Assembly: GCA_905250075.1 (NCBI GenBank)
Contig: CAJNOP010000002.1
Location: forward strand, 8,111,565-8,175,564
Reading direction: 5' to 3'
Origin: Rotaria sp. Silwood1
Lineage: Eukaryota > Rotifera > Eurotatoria > Philodinida > Philodinidae
DNA length: 64,000 nt
Positions 50,207 to 60,429 of the stretch are shown here, piece after piece. The position numbers and the translations under genes were made by a program. Below the pieces are notes generated by a model. That model did not search any database. It was not told the origin of the DNA and saw only the letters and a list, made by a program, of their open reading frames with translations. Position 1 is the first letter of the stretch, and every line of letters starts with the position of its first letter.

Positions 50207-50584
50207 TTATTTGATGATTTGAACAATGATCATGAAGACAAATACATGCAGTACAGAATGTTTAATTGCTGAATTTGTTTGTGTCGTTGTTCGACTTGTT
50301 GTTGTAGTGGAGGTAATTTTAATCGGTGTAGTACGAATAGTATCACTTGTCATAGTGATTTTGATTATTGAAGAATTTTCAGTAACATTAGTATCATTTA
50401 AATCGATGGTAGTTGCTTCATAAATATCTGTAGATGTTTCATCAGTGAATGAAACTGCTTTATCAAGAATAGCTGCGGTTTCATCCGACTTTGAATTAGT
50501 TTTAATAGTTTCGTCAACACCTGTTGCAAATGATGTTATAAATAGAAACAAAATAAATGTCTCCAAACAAACTTGATAGCACAT
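50207..50584 (-). CDS. small secreted Thr-rich, probably GPI-anchored protein
   Basis: 125 aa, single exon. The N-terminus (MCYQVCLETFILFLFITSFATG) is a good signal peptide. The middle is Thr/Ser-rich (TSTTTTSRTTTQTNS) with N-glycosylation sequons (NDT, NVT, NSS). The C-terminus is a hydrophobic tail after a short spacer (HSVLHVFVFMIIVQIIK), as in GPI-anchor signals. It resembles short mucin-like surface proteins; no family is recognised. Its end is 320 bp from the SORBS stop, tail to tail. Confidence 0.55.
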   Translation of the reverse strand: MCYQVCLETFILFLFITSFATGVDETIKTNSKSDETAAILDKAVSFTDETSTDIYEATTIDLNDTNVTENSSIIKITMTSDTIRTTPIKITSTTTTSRTTTQTNSAIKHSVLHVFVFMIIVQIIK

Positions 50585-52091
50585 TGTTATAACCTAAATA
50601 AAATTTCGAAAACAATACAATGATTCATATATTGATAATTAGACGGTTTCGAAATGCTTAATTTTTGAAGGGATTTTAACTGATTGAACGATTGCATTCG
50701 ATGATTATAGCCTTTGTCGAAGATTGTTCGGTTCAAATGTCTTTTTTAATTGATCGGAAAGATAAAAACTTAAATCTTGTTCTAGGCTAACTAATTTTTG
50801 AAACCAAATTTGCTCCTGAAATAATTTAACATAAAAATACTACTCGATAAGTGTTTATCAATCTTAATTGCTGAATAATGTTGAACTTTGAATCATCAAA
50901 AGAATCTATTTATATGTCTTTAATAGTATCGAATCCGACGATTTTAGCCAATATGATATCAATATATTTTTTAAAGCACTGATTATCAAATTTCTTCTTT
51001 TTATTGATTCCAAAGATGTATACAGATGAGAATTTAGTTAAGGATTTATAAATCCACACTCGAATATTTAAATTACAGCCAAATAAATCAATACGAAATA
51101 TTACATCAAACAAATTTATACAAAATCAAGCGTAGTGCTTAACTACTTACTTCAATTGGTACCTATTGTTAAAATAAAACAAAAGTTTGAATCTTTTCTA
51201 AGCAATAATCAAAAATATTCTGACGTTAATATAGGCACCTGACAACATGCTAACACGTTCGTTTATTATATTTAGCCGGTTTTTTTTCTCATTTTCCTCG
51301 ATAATAGCAGTAAAAATTGCCTTTTTTTCAGGCATGCATATATTTACCAACAATAAAAATAATAACCTTGTTTTTTGCTCAATATTTTATGTGAAATATC
51401 TGTAAATACATAATCAAAATGATTCATGAGACATCATAAATCTACTATGATATTTTTAATTTATTATTACCATTGACACAATTCTGTTACAACAAGAAAA
51501 AAAAGATATGATTTAGTCAACATGAATAAATTGAGTTCTAGTTGTTTTTTTTTGCACATACATCGATCAGAATCTTAACGATAGTGATTGACAAAAGAGC
51601 AAAAAAAAGCTTTTAAATACTTAAAAAAAGTGAAATAAAATGTTTTTTATTTTGTTAAGTAGCTGAATATGCATATACGCGTGCACAATAACATTCAAAA
51701 ATAGATTAATCAAACAAATCTGAAGGATGTACACCAAGAACACCTACAGCCAATAGACAGGATGATGGATAAAAATGAATCAAAGCAAATTTTTTTAACA
51801 CATGTTTTTTTTTTCTTTCTTCAAAATCATCTAATACTCTTATAATAGATTATATATATTTATGGATATATTCAAAAGTTTGTCTTACATTCATTTGAGA
51901 TTTATTGATTTTTTTGAAACGAACATTACTTCAATCTGAAAGCAGTAAAAAGAACTGTGTTGGTGAAAATTTGTTACGCATCATCGTAGATCATTATAAA
52001 TGATTACGACAATGAGAGATTCTTTAAATAGTATGTTTGAAATGCAATTTTTCTTTTTTTTATCTTTATAAAATTTGTTGAAATAATAGAT
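50585..52091. other. divergent intergenic region
   Basis: 1.5 kb with no supported exon; the ORF at 50910-51113 is not convincing. It presumably carries promoters for both flanking genes. The last bases, AATAATAG just before the ATG at 52092, form a splice-acceptor-like end. Confidence 0.4.
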
Positions 52092-53060
52092 ATGGATTCA
52101 GTACCAACATTTGATCCTGTAACTATGGATAAACCATTAAAATCATCATTTTCAACAGTGTCTCATAATTTACCTGATATATTACCAGCACCAGTAACAC
52201 ATAAACATCACCCCCAAAAACGTGTTCGATTTGCATTAAAATTAGATTCTGTTGAAGAAGAATCATCATCATCAAGTCGAGAAATTTTACCTTCAGCAAC
52301 ATCACAATTAAATAAGAGAATTATTGATCCTTGGCGACAACATAGATCACTCTATGGCGCTTATTTTGAATATTTAGAAAAACAAGATAGATTACAAAAT
52401 AATGAAACTGAAATGCGTCGTGTACCACCGCCCGTGCCACCACCACCACCTGAACCTGGTGCTGAACCACCGACATATACACATACATTTGTAATACAAA
52501 GTAAATCACCAGATCTTGTTATTGATTCAATTACAATATCGACGCCACCACTTCATTTACCTCGTATTATTCATCGAAGCAAAAAACCTATAGAACAACA
52601 ATCAACAACAATCGATTCTTTTGTTAAACAACAATTAAAAATATCAACTCTTCCACGTATGGCATATACAAAAAAAGTAACAAGTTCACCTAATCAAAAA
52701 AATCATGATGCATCTGTAAATACAGCTCTAAAGCGAGCTGAAGTAAATATACCGTCAACAAATGGATTACAATCAAATGATAGAATTGTTCGACCAGATA
52801 ATTCATTTGGATCGAAATATGTTAATGAACATGTTCAAACTAGAAAAATGACTGAAACTTTTACGAAACCATTATCAGTTGCAACTAATCAAAAATATCA
52901 TTTTTCTGAACGATCTATTTTACCAAATTATTCAAGACAACCAGCAATGCCAAATCATACTCTTCGTACATATGATAAACAAAATATGAAAGCATGTCAT
53001 TTTTTTGAAAATCATGATAATGATTATCTTTTTCAACCAATTATTCATTCAACTCATTGA
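52092..53060 (+). CDS. disordered proline-rich protein with RVRF (PP1-docking-like) motif
   Basis: 322 aa, single exon, ATG 52092 chosen as the first in-frame start. Near residue 45 is QKRVRFALKLDSVEEES, which fits the RVxF consensus for protein phosphatase 1 with basic residues before and acidic ones after. Then come a WRQHRSLYGAYFEYLEKQDR helix, a polyproline segment (VPPPVPPPPPEPG, about residue 115), and a long Ser/Thr/Asn-rich tail ending FENHDNDYLFQPIIHSTH. No globular domain is recognised. The RVRF context resembles that in exon 2 of the SORBS-like gene. The polyproline could bind SH3 domains such as those encoded just upstream; this is inference only. Confidence 0.6.
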   Translation: MDSVPTFDPVTMDKPLKSSFSTVSHNLPDILPAPVTHKHHPQKRVRFALKLDSVEEESSSSSREILPSATSQLNKRIIDPWRQHRSLYGAYFEYLEKQDRLQNNETEMRRVPPPVPPPPPEPGAEPPTYTHTFVIQSKSPDLVIDSITISTPPLHLPRIIHRSKKPIEQQSTTIDSFVKQQLKISTLPRMAYTKKVTSSPNQKNHDASVNTALKRAEVNIPSTNGLQSNDRIVRPDNSFGSKYVNEHVQTRKMTETFTKPLSVATNQKYHFSERSILPNYSRQPAMPNHTLRTYDKQNMKACHFFENHDNDYLFQPIIHSTH

Positions 53061-53162
53061 CTACTACATTTATTTTATGCATATAGACAAGGAAGAGAGA
53101 AATATCTTTTTGCAAATCAATATATTTTTTTATCCCAATAATGATATTTTTTTTATTTTGCT

Positions 53163-54259
53163 TTATTTCAACAAACTGTTTCTATTTATTTTTTTAATAT
53201 TATCATAAACTAAATGAAATAATTGTCCTACTAAGTTTTGTTTTTCAATAATTATATCATTTCCTTTTATATCAGTTATTATTCCATTTGATACAGACAT
53301 TTCTATTGGTTGTTTCTTATTTTCAATTGTATAAACAAACGGTGGAGTTGCTTGATAGAGAAATTTCTCTGATTTAAGTTCATTTTCAAAATTTTTTAGT
53401 TGTTCATAATATAATAATGGATCAATATAATCATAATTAGAAGTATTTTTCTCATTGTTCCATTCAAAAAATTTTTTTATTAATAATTCAATAGTTTTAT
53501 CGTAAGTTATTGAATTATTTCTATCTGATAAATTTAATACAGATGATCGTACACTTGATGTTGCTTTACTTGTTATATTCATTTGATCGTTGGATTTTAA
53601 TGATCGTCTTAATTCATTTAAATAAGCATTTATAAGTAAAGTAAAATGATGATATGCATATAAACGTTCAAGACGTGATGCACTACCAGTTACTTTATAC
53701 GTATCAAGAAATATATCATCACGATCGGTGACATATAATGTTAAATTAAATGCTTTATTTAATGTCTCAACAATCCATTGGAGATTTTTTTTACGATTAT
53801 AATCTTCACGTGTTGTTAAAATTGTTATATTTAGATTTCCTAGAGAATTATTTGGTTATTAAATTAGTATGCTTTGTAAGAGAAAGTGAGAGATTTGTTC
53901 ACCTACCAAGATCATGATAACATGTTCCTATTGAATAAAATAAAAGAGAATTTTGAAAATTAACTTAACGAATATTTACCACCACCAGAATAACGTCTTG
54001 CTAAATCAATTTGTTTTTCAGCTAAATATTTAATATCACATTCAATAAAAGGATTTTGATATCGACCGATAACAACACATGGTTTATTACGCCATAGTAA
54101 TAGAAGTCGAGTTTTTGGTTGATGTTTAATATTTTCAGCTAAATAACGTTCCAATGCTAAATTAGTATAAACATTCGTTGATCTTGATATAAGAACACGA
54201 TTGCCACCACGTAGAATTGATTGCATTTTGTAGAAAAACCAAAAGAACACATTTGGCAT
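53163..54259 (-). CDS. Lipt1: lipoyltransferase 1 (mitochondrial LplA-family protein)
   Basis: Three exons on the minus strand (53980-54259, 53907-53927, 53163-53839) join to 325 aa. The family motifs are all visible: NLALERYLAEN, LLLLWRNKPCVVIGRYQNPF, RRYSGGGTCYHDLGNLNITI, and the lysine segment DTYKVTGSASRLERLYAYHHFTLL. The middle exon is only 21 nt and encodes the TCYHDL heart of the motif. The N-terminus (MPNVFFWFFYKMQSILRGGNRVLISRS) is basic and hydrophobic, plausible for mitochondrial import; Met at 54226 is an alternative start. LIPT1 transfers lipoyl groups from GCSH to the E2 subunits of 2-oxoacid dehydrogenases. The gene is convergent with the proline-rich gene, with 102 bp between stops. 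Confidence 0.93.
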
Positions 54260-55298
54260 AATGTATGATTCATTACTCAGATTTTATTGGCTAATACATT
54301 GAGCCAAGATAAGATAGGCGCTAACGTTCGGTGAAAAATATAAAAATGTGTTAAAAATTTTTAGGTGCATTATAGAGATTACTCAACGACTATAAGTATC
54401 AACCGATATAACATCAGGGGTGGCCTGATTCATGGGAGAGAGGTGTTGGCAGTGTGACTTGCCGTCACCAGTGTTGACTGCCTGGAACCATGTCTGTATT
54501 ATATGAATAGATACGAAGATAAGTAATCAATTGCATTCATGAGCATTAAAGAAACTGAATTTTAGATCATATTGAAATATGATCTTTATATATATGATCG
54601 ATAGCCAGCGATTTTCTGTTCTTTTTATTCTCTTTGAAGTGTCGAATGTAAGAATAGATAAGTCCTACAGCAGTTTTCTACGTAATTTTCTCAAAACTAA
54701 ATATTACTATTCAAAGATATAGTTTCTAATGAACGACTCGCAAAATCTGGCATGCTAATTTTTTCAATGATTCGACGATGTGACAGACTAACTAAGAAAC
54801 TTCAGAAAAAGATTATTAAGGCTTTATTAGAGATTGTCTAGTTTCTTAACTTATGCCGAAATTTGTTCGATTTCAAAAGCCCAAATTAATTACTGCATCT
54901 AATCAACAACTGATTAATTTTCAACGACATTATTTGCAATAGAAATTAAAGGAATATTATAAACAGAGTTAAAAACTGCCAAAAAAATAGAATCCATTTT
55001 TCAAGAGCTTGAAGAAAAATTAAATAATAATGACTCTTTAAAAATTAAGCAGTTTCTGTCTGATGTTGCAAGCGCAAAACACTCAGATATTGTTATTATG
55101 TATAGACCGAAATCAGAAAAATTAATCAATGAACCGATCAGCTTAATAGTGTGATAATACAGCGTGATTCGTCTATTTTTACTAATTTTGAAATGTAATA
55201 TACGCTTAACACGAAAGAAGGAAAAATCGCGTGATCATGTCATGTGGTAGGAGTAGTTGTTTTCTATCTTTTCGTATGTTCATTCACTGTTTAAATTA
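54260..55298. other. intergenic, contains a G/C-rich structured patch
   Basis: Mostly A/T-rich. The exception is 54412-54495, clearly richer in G and C, with nested pairings: CATGG (54431) with CCATG (54488), GGCAGT (54448) with ACTGCC (54477), and a perfect GTGAC-TTGCC-GTCAC hairpin (54454-54468). This could be a small structured RNA or a transposon end. Text at about 54985-55150 looks like decayed coding sequence but cannot be assigned. Confidence 0.45.
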
Positions 55299-55562
55299 AT
55301 GCCTCGAAAAAAAATCAATAATGATGTGGAGGGGCGTATTTTGGCTCTTTTGCAGGTGAAATACTTCCAGCCATAAATAGTTAAAATTTTGAAACAAGAT
55401 GGAATCAGTATATCTCAAAAACTGTATCTAATGTTAAACGAAAGATTGGCCGTCAACGTAATTCTATTGAAAAAATCAAATTCTCTCGAAAACGACCGGT
55501 GTCAACACCAACGATTATATCAAAAGTAATTCAAACAATTGACATCGAGGAGGGTGTGGGTT
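55299..55562 (+). pseudogene. Tc1/mariner-like transposase DNA-binding domain, decayed
   Basis: From ATG 55299 the frame reads MPRKKINNDVEGRILALLQ, then a stop (TAA near 55374), IVKILKQDGISIS, and after a frame change KTVSNVKRKIGRQRN...SRKRPVSTPTIISKVIQTI. This layout (two helix-turn-helix parts joined by a GRPR-like basic linker) is that of the N-terminal paired-like domain of Tc1/mariner transposases. No DDE catalytic domain follows. At least one stop and one frameshift make it non-functional. Confidence 0.65.
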
Positions 55563-55882
55563 AATACAATAATTGCATCCATACTCACACCTATACCCCG
55601 AAATATTTTGTTTGACAAGAGAATAATAAGTTGACCAATAGACTCTTAAGAAACTGTAAAGAAAAATATTACATAGAATGAAAAATGCCCTCATCTATTC
55701 GGTGGTCAAACATATTGGACTAATTCAGAGTAAATTAAGAAACATAATTAACTTTTTTATTTAGCAATACAAATTCTATTATTTAGTTTGCTTTGAATTA
55801 GTCTAGTCTACATGGCGACATCGATATTTATTCTTTATTGTTCTTATAGACTACCATTAGAAATATATATATATCGATTGAC

Positions 55883-58107
55883 ATGAATACATTGAGTGAA
55901 TTAGATATGAACAATTCAAATAACCATCATCTTAATATACTCGATTTATCCAATGAAATTTTATTTATCATTTTTCAAAAACTCAATATGGTTGATGTTC
56001 TCTATTCATTTGTGGATGTTAATCAACGATTTAATCGATTAACATTTGATTCTCTTTATATTCATGATGTTACTATGACTACTATTATGGACACCACTTC
56101 ATTGTACGATCAACTTCTTTAATAGGTCGTAAAGTTCTTTCAAAAATTTATGAAAAAACCTTGCCTCGAATTCATGATCAAATATGTAAACTTACTGTTG
56201 AAGAATATTCAATGAACCAAATTCTTCTTGCTTCGAATTATTCTCAACTATATTGATTATCACTTATAAATTTTCAAAAAGAAATACTTTATCAATATTT
56301 AACAAGTATAGTATTTAATTTTGTTCATTAGAATTAAAAATATAAATTAATAATTATTGTTTTATATTTTTAAATTAAAGATAATTTAATTCTTCGTGAT
56401 CTTACCAAACAAATAACACATCTTAATATTGATATTAAAGAGACAACAGAATATTGCTCGAAAATTAGTTCAAAGATTTTTGCATGAATCTTATCTTTAT
56501 GTAAAAAATTAGTTGTTTTGAATTTTTGTGATATGTTTCCTACACGAAATTATTCATCTCCTCTTTATTATTTGCTCAGGAAAAGTTGTATACCTTCAAC
56601 TTTAATTAAATTAAAAATCAATGTTTCAACTTTAATTGATTATCTTTATCGGCTTGATGGACCTCTCGTTTGTTTATCTACATTAATTATTAATGTATCA
56701 TTTACTTTTTGTCCATTAGAATACATAAATTCAACAGTATGTATTATTTCAATGATCATATTTAGGAAAATAAACACATAAATAAATAAATCAAATAAGT
56801 ATTCTTATTAATTTTATTTTCTTTATAGAAAAAACTTTCTAAACTGAAGTATTTTTCGTTTATCGCATGTAATCTCACAGTTGATTATGATGATTTAATT
56901 GTTCTATTACTTTGTCGAACGATAAATCTTGAAAAATTGAAATTATATTTATCAGTAAGAAGATCTGATCCGACTTATATTGATGATATTCAATTATATG
57001 ATCAATTTCTTATTTATATGACACAATTAAAGAAGTTTACATTCAATATTAAAACAGTGTTCTACTTTAGGATCGTTAGAGTTGAGCTTCAATCTGATAA
57101 AGAAAGATATTCAACATAGTTTCATTGGAAGAGGATATCAACAAGTAGCGTCATATGTTCATCCTAAAGCATTTCTATGCAATGGTGAATGCCATATCTA
57201 TTCACTTCCGTATGACTTCGAATATTTTGTTGACCTCGACAATTCTTTTCAAGGTAGTATATTTCATAAAGTTCGACAATTAAAAATAAATGATACAATT
57301 TCTTTTGAAGATCAATTATTTAAGTTCATCTCTCAAGACTTTCCTTTTCTCGAATTTATATATATATATAATGATGAGAAAGTTTCAACTCGTCACGTGA
57401 CGAGTTGAACAAACATAAAAAATCAGACCTTTCGTAACACCAAAAATAGGGATATCCAAGAATACAGGGATGTCGTAACAAAATTTACAGGGCGATCATA
57501 ACGATTAACACAGGAAATTCGTAACAGTTGCAGGGCCTTCGCAACGAAGCAACAGGGCTTTCGTAATGAGGATAAGGGTGATAGCTGGACTTAGTTTCCA
57601 GAAATTACATGCTTTTCGTTACGAAAGCCCTGTAATGGTACATATCAAAACATGCATTACGATCGCCCTGTAAAATTTGTTACGAAACCCCTGATTTTTG
57701 TTACGAAAGCCCTGATTCTGTCGTTGCGAAAGCTCTGTTACGGGCTTTCGTATTGTCAATTCGTTACGAAAGCCAGAAAACAAAAATCGTGACGAGTTGA
57801 AATTTTCCCATAATGATTATCCGCAAAAAGACAATCAACATTCATTAACATTAATCACATTTCCTTATCTCAAATTTCTTCGTCTAAAATGGGCACATGT
57901 CGATTCTGCTAAACTATTTCTTTAAAAAGAATCATGCATTTATCTCGTTTGTCAACTCTCTCCATGGAATATAAATCACTCATAACGATAATAAACAATT
58001 TTATTAGTGATGCAACGCATTTTAATTTTGGTAAATTGAAAAGTCTTGATGTGGGTCAATCTTTTGTTCGTCGAGAAAGTTTTCATCAATATTTTCCTTT
58101 GTTATAA
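55883..58107 (+). pseudogene. F-box protein pseudogene of a bdelloid-type family, split by a MITE
   Basis: It begins with an intact F-box (MNTLSELDMNNSNNHH...LDLSNEILFIIFQKLNMVDVLYSFVDVNQRFNRL), then continues in shifting frames with sequence I recall as typical of multi-copy bdelloid F-box genes: EEYSMNQILLASNYSQLY, LRDLTKQITHLNIDI, LVVLNFCDMFPTRNYSSPLY, KLKYFSF, MTQLKKFTFNIKT, GRGYQQVASYVHPK, SLPYDFEYFVDLDNSFQG and, at the end, HFNFGKLKSLDVGQSFVRRESFHQYFPLL with TAA at 58105-58107. Lesions are a frameshift near 56115, TGA at 56254-56256, TGA at 56485-56487, a one-base insertion near 57105, the 434-bp MITE at 57376-57809, and a frameshift with stop near 57925. Two ordinary introns (about 56310-56383 and 56740-56828) remain recognisable. 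Confidence 0.85.
57376..57809. mobile_element. 434-bp MITE with 8-bp target duplication inside the F-box pseudogene
   Basis: Flanked by direct repeats ATAATGAT (57368-57375 and 57810-57817). The inverted ends are about 22 bp, starting GAGAAAGTTTCAACTCGTCA on the left and, inverted, GGGAAAATTTCAACTCGTCA on the right (two mismatches). The left end contains a perfect 22-bp palindrome at 57386-57407. The interior is made of many copies of a motif like CAGGGCTTTCGTAACG in one orientation in the left half and inverted in the right half. Removing the element plus one duplication restores the host reading frame (..YNDYPQKD..). An 8-bp duplication is typical of hAT transposons. Confidence 0.92.
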
Positions 58108-58796
58108 ATGGTTTCAATAAAAGAAAATACATGGAGAAAATTAAATATTTTTCATTTATACTATACAGCAACAAAGAACACAAGGATAGTTAGATGGTAT
58201 TCATACTTCACTCTATTTTGAAATGTGATGTGAAGCGGTTCAAACATCTATTAGCAAGAAATTGTATGAAACGCATAATCATATTTACGATTGAATATGA
58301 AATATTTTTTTCCGAGTAGTATATCTATTTTATTTTATTGAGTTCTTTTTCCTATCAGTGTAGTAAGAAATATTAGATATCGATCGGAAAGTCGAACTAG
58401 AAAACTAATTAGGTATTAGGATATACATTACTATGAGAACTTTATCAATAGATATCAACTCATTTCTAAAGAGCATGATCGATGGATCCTTTTAATCAGA
58501 GTCCATCCGCTTTATTGTTGAGATCAGAAACGATAAAAAAAGCTTGTCAGTGAAGTATGGTGTCCATCTAGTGAAAAAAATTTGAGCGAAAGGCTTTTGA
58601 GCAAAAACAAACAGCGAAAAACAAAATAGCGAAAGACAAAGTAGCGGAAAACAACACCGGGAAAGAGAGTGTGGGTGTGGGTGAAGAGAAGTCCTACATT
58701 CACACACCCCAACTGTTTTCATAGGAGCATTGAATCTAACTAAAGAAAAATCATAGATTGAACCATTTTAGTCTCGAATGGTAGAAATATGCGCAT
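58108..58796. other. intergenic with 15-bp tandem repeat and TGTGGG motif
   Basis: Contains four tandem units of about 15 bp (58599-58657), such as AGCGAAAAACAAAAT and AGCGAAAGACAAAGT. Shortly after comes TGTGGGTGTGGG (58670-58681), two units of the repeat reported at Adineta telomeres. The ORFs on the minus strand here are artefacts of these repeats. Confidence 0.6.
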
Positions 58797-59213
58797 ATGT
58801 TGATATATCTGTTCTCATCTACGTATAAAAAGGAGAGAAATTTTTCTTTTCAAAAGACAATGGACTGCAGCTTCAGCAAGATGAAAAATGATACTGGTAA
58901 CACTGTTGTGGGTCCAGGTGGGCCCATAACTGCATTTTTTTCTCTTTTAGACCTATCCACGATTTCTAATAGGTATATCATGCCCAACACAACACTAGAG
59001 ATTATAGAAGAAGACCAGACCGAAACAGGAAATTTTAATATAGTACTACACAAATACTGTGAAGCGAATCTACTTGGACCCCGCAATAACAATGAAGGGT
59101 TAAAGCATTGGTCACTGAATTTTGCAAAGAAAGTTAGTGTTTCAGTTTATGACGGAAATCAATTACAAAACAATTTGAATTTAACATATCTTATGGAAAA
59201 TATTTATTTATAG
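58797..59213 (+). CDS. orphan ORF of unknown function ending at a MITE border
   Basis: 138 codons. After a probable non-native start (two internal Met at residues 22 and 29), the product contains NDTGNTVVGPGGPITAFFSLL, an acidic stretch LEIIEEDQTETGNF, and VLHKYCEANLLGPRNNNEGLKHWSL. No family is recognised. The stop TAG is formed by the TA target site and the first G of the foldback element that follows, so the frame may have been truncated by the insertion, although the frame past the element would stop after about 8 codons anyway. The GC content is higher than in flanking DNA, hinting at real or recently coding sequence. Confidence 0.35.
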   Translation: MLIYLFSSTYKKERNFSFQKTMDCSFSKMKNDTGNTVVGPGGPITAFFSLLDLSTISNRYIMPNTTLEIIEEDQTETGNFNIVLHKYCEANLLGPRNNNEGLKHWSLNFAKKVSVSVYDGNQLQNNLNLTYLMENIYL

Positions 59214-59562
59214 GGTGGCCCATAAGTAAGGAAACGGAGAAAAAATTGAATGTCTCTATTACGGCTCGAGCAAATGGGCTGATTTTGTTACTCTAATAAA
59301 GGCATGTTCAAGCTTTGTATTTATAAAGACAAGCTTAGAGATATCCTTTGTTAAGTGTCACCAATGATCTCAACACAAAATTTTACTTCTTCATAGATAG
59401 GAGAAAAAACAATTTACTTAGCAAAGGGTCTCTCTGAGCATGTCTTTATCTATATAAAACCTGAACACGCTTCTATCATTGGTAAAAATATCAGCTCATT
59501 CGCTCGAGCCCTAATGGAGATATTCAATTTTTTCGCTGTTTCCTTACTTATGGGCCATCTTC
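59213..59562. mobile_element. 350-bp foldback MITE, TA-flanked (mariner type)
   Basis: Inverted copies of about 150-170 bp make up almost the whole element. The left arm begins GGGTGGCCCATAAGTAAGGA; the right arm, inverted, reads GAAGATGGCCCATAAGTAAGGA, and the match continues through AAAAAATTGAAT, CTCGAGC and GTTCA-rich blocks. It is bounded by TA at 59211-59212 and 59563-59564, the duplication expected for Tc1/mariner elements. No transposase is present. Confidence 0.88.
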
Positions 59563-59599
59563 TATATTTTATCAAGTCATTTCGATGGTAATCCTGAAT

Positions 59600-60049
59600 T
59601 AAGCCGAAAGTAAGTATGTCGAAGGTAAAATGTCGAAAATAAAAATGTCGACAGTTAAAAATGTCGAAAAAAGCTCGACAACAATAAAGAGAAAACTCTC
59701 AAAGAAAGCATGTTTTGGAAGATGTTGGATAAAGATGTCATTATTTCATGATTAATATTGGCTTATATTGTTGTAAAACATATCATTGATCTATCAGAAT
59801 GTGGATGTGTGAGTGTGGTTATAGTTGTTCTCTTACACACCCACACTCACACTCATACCCACCCACGATAAAACACTATTGAAGATCGATAAACTAGTAT
59901 TTCAAAGAATTTTTTACTTGGTTTTTATTCTTCTTTTTTTAATAATCAATTTTTGATTTGAATGAAGTTCTTTGGTTTCTCAATTTTCGGAACAGGGAAA
60001 TGTGCAGCACCTGCAAACTCAGTTTTCGACATTTTTACATTCGGCTAAA
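59600..60049. mobile_element. possible MITE with TGTCGA subterminal repeats
   Basis: The left end TAAGCCGAAAGTAAGTATGT and the inverted right end TTTAGCCGAATGTAAAAATG pair with few mismatches. The left side carries four spaced copies of TGTCGA in the pattern TGTCGA-NNN-TAAAA (59618-59668); the right side carries inverted TCGACA copies. The interior includes a GT/AC-rich patch (59810-59870). The borders are approximate. Confidence 0.6.
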
Positions 60050-60429
60050 GTCAATATAATCCACTTCGACATCGAGTTATATTGTCAGAAGAAAGCGTCA
60101 TCACTATTTCTCATTCTAATTCATTACATATTTCTGTTTGTTTCGTATTTTTTATACCGTGTCTTTTGCAGAGACAAAACAGATGACGAAGCGAATCTAT
60201 TGTAAGACACAGAGTAGATCTACAGCTAATTTAGAGGGTGTTGGTCTGGTGAACAATTCATTATTGTGCAAAGCTAATATAGAATTTATAGTCCTATGAA
60301 AGTTTCCACCAATCAATCAGTGGCAACAACAGAGAAAACGTATAGAAATCGAGAGTGAAAGGATAGGTTTTGCCTCAATTTCTGTGGGATTAAAATATTA
60401 AATACGATGAAGCTATTATAATTATTGTA

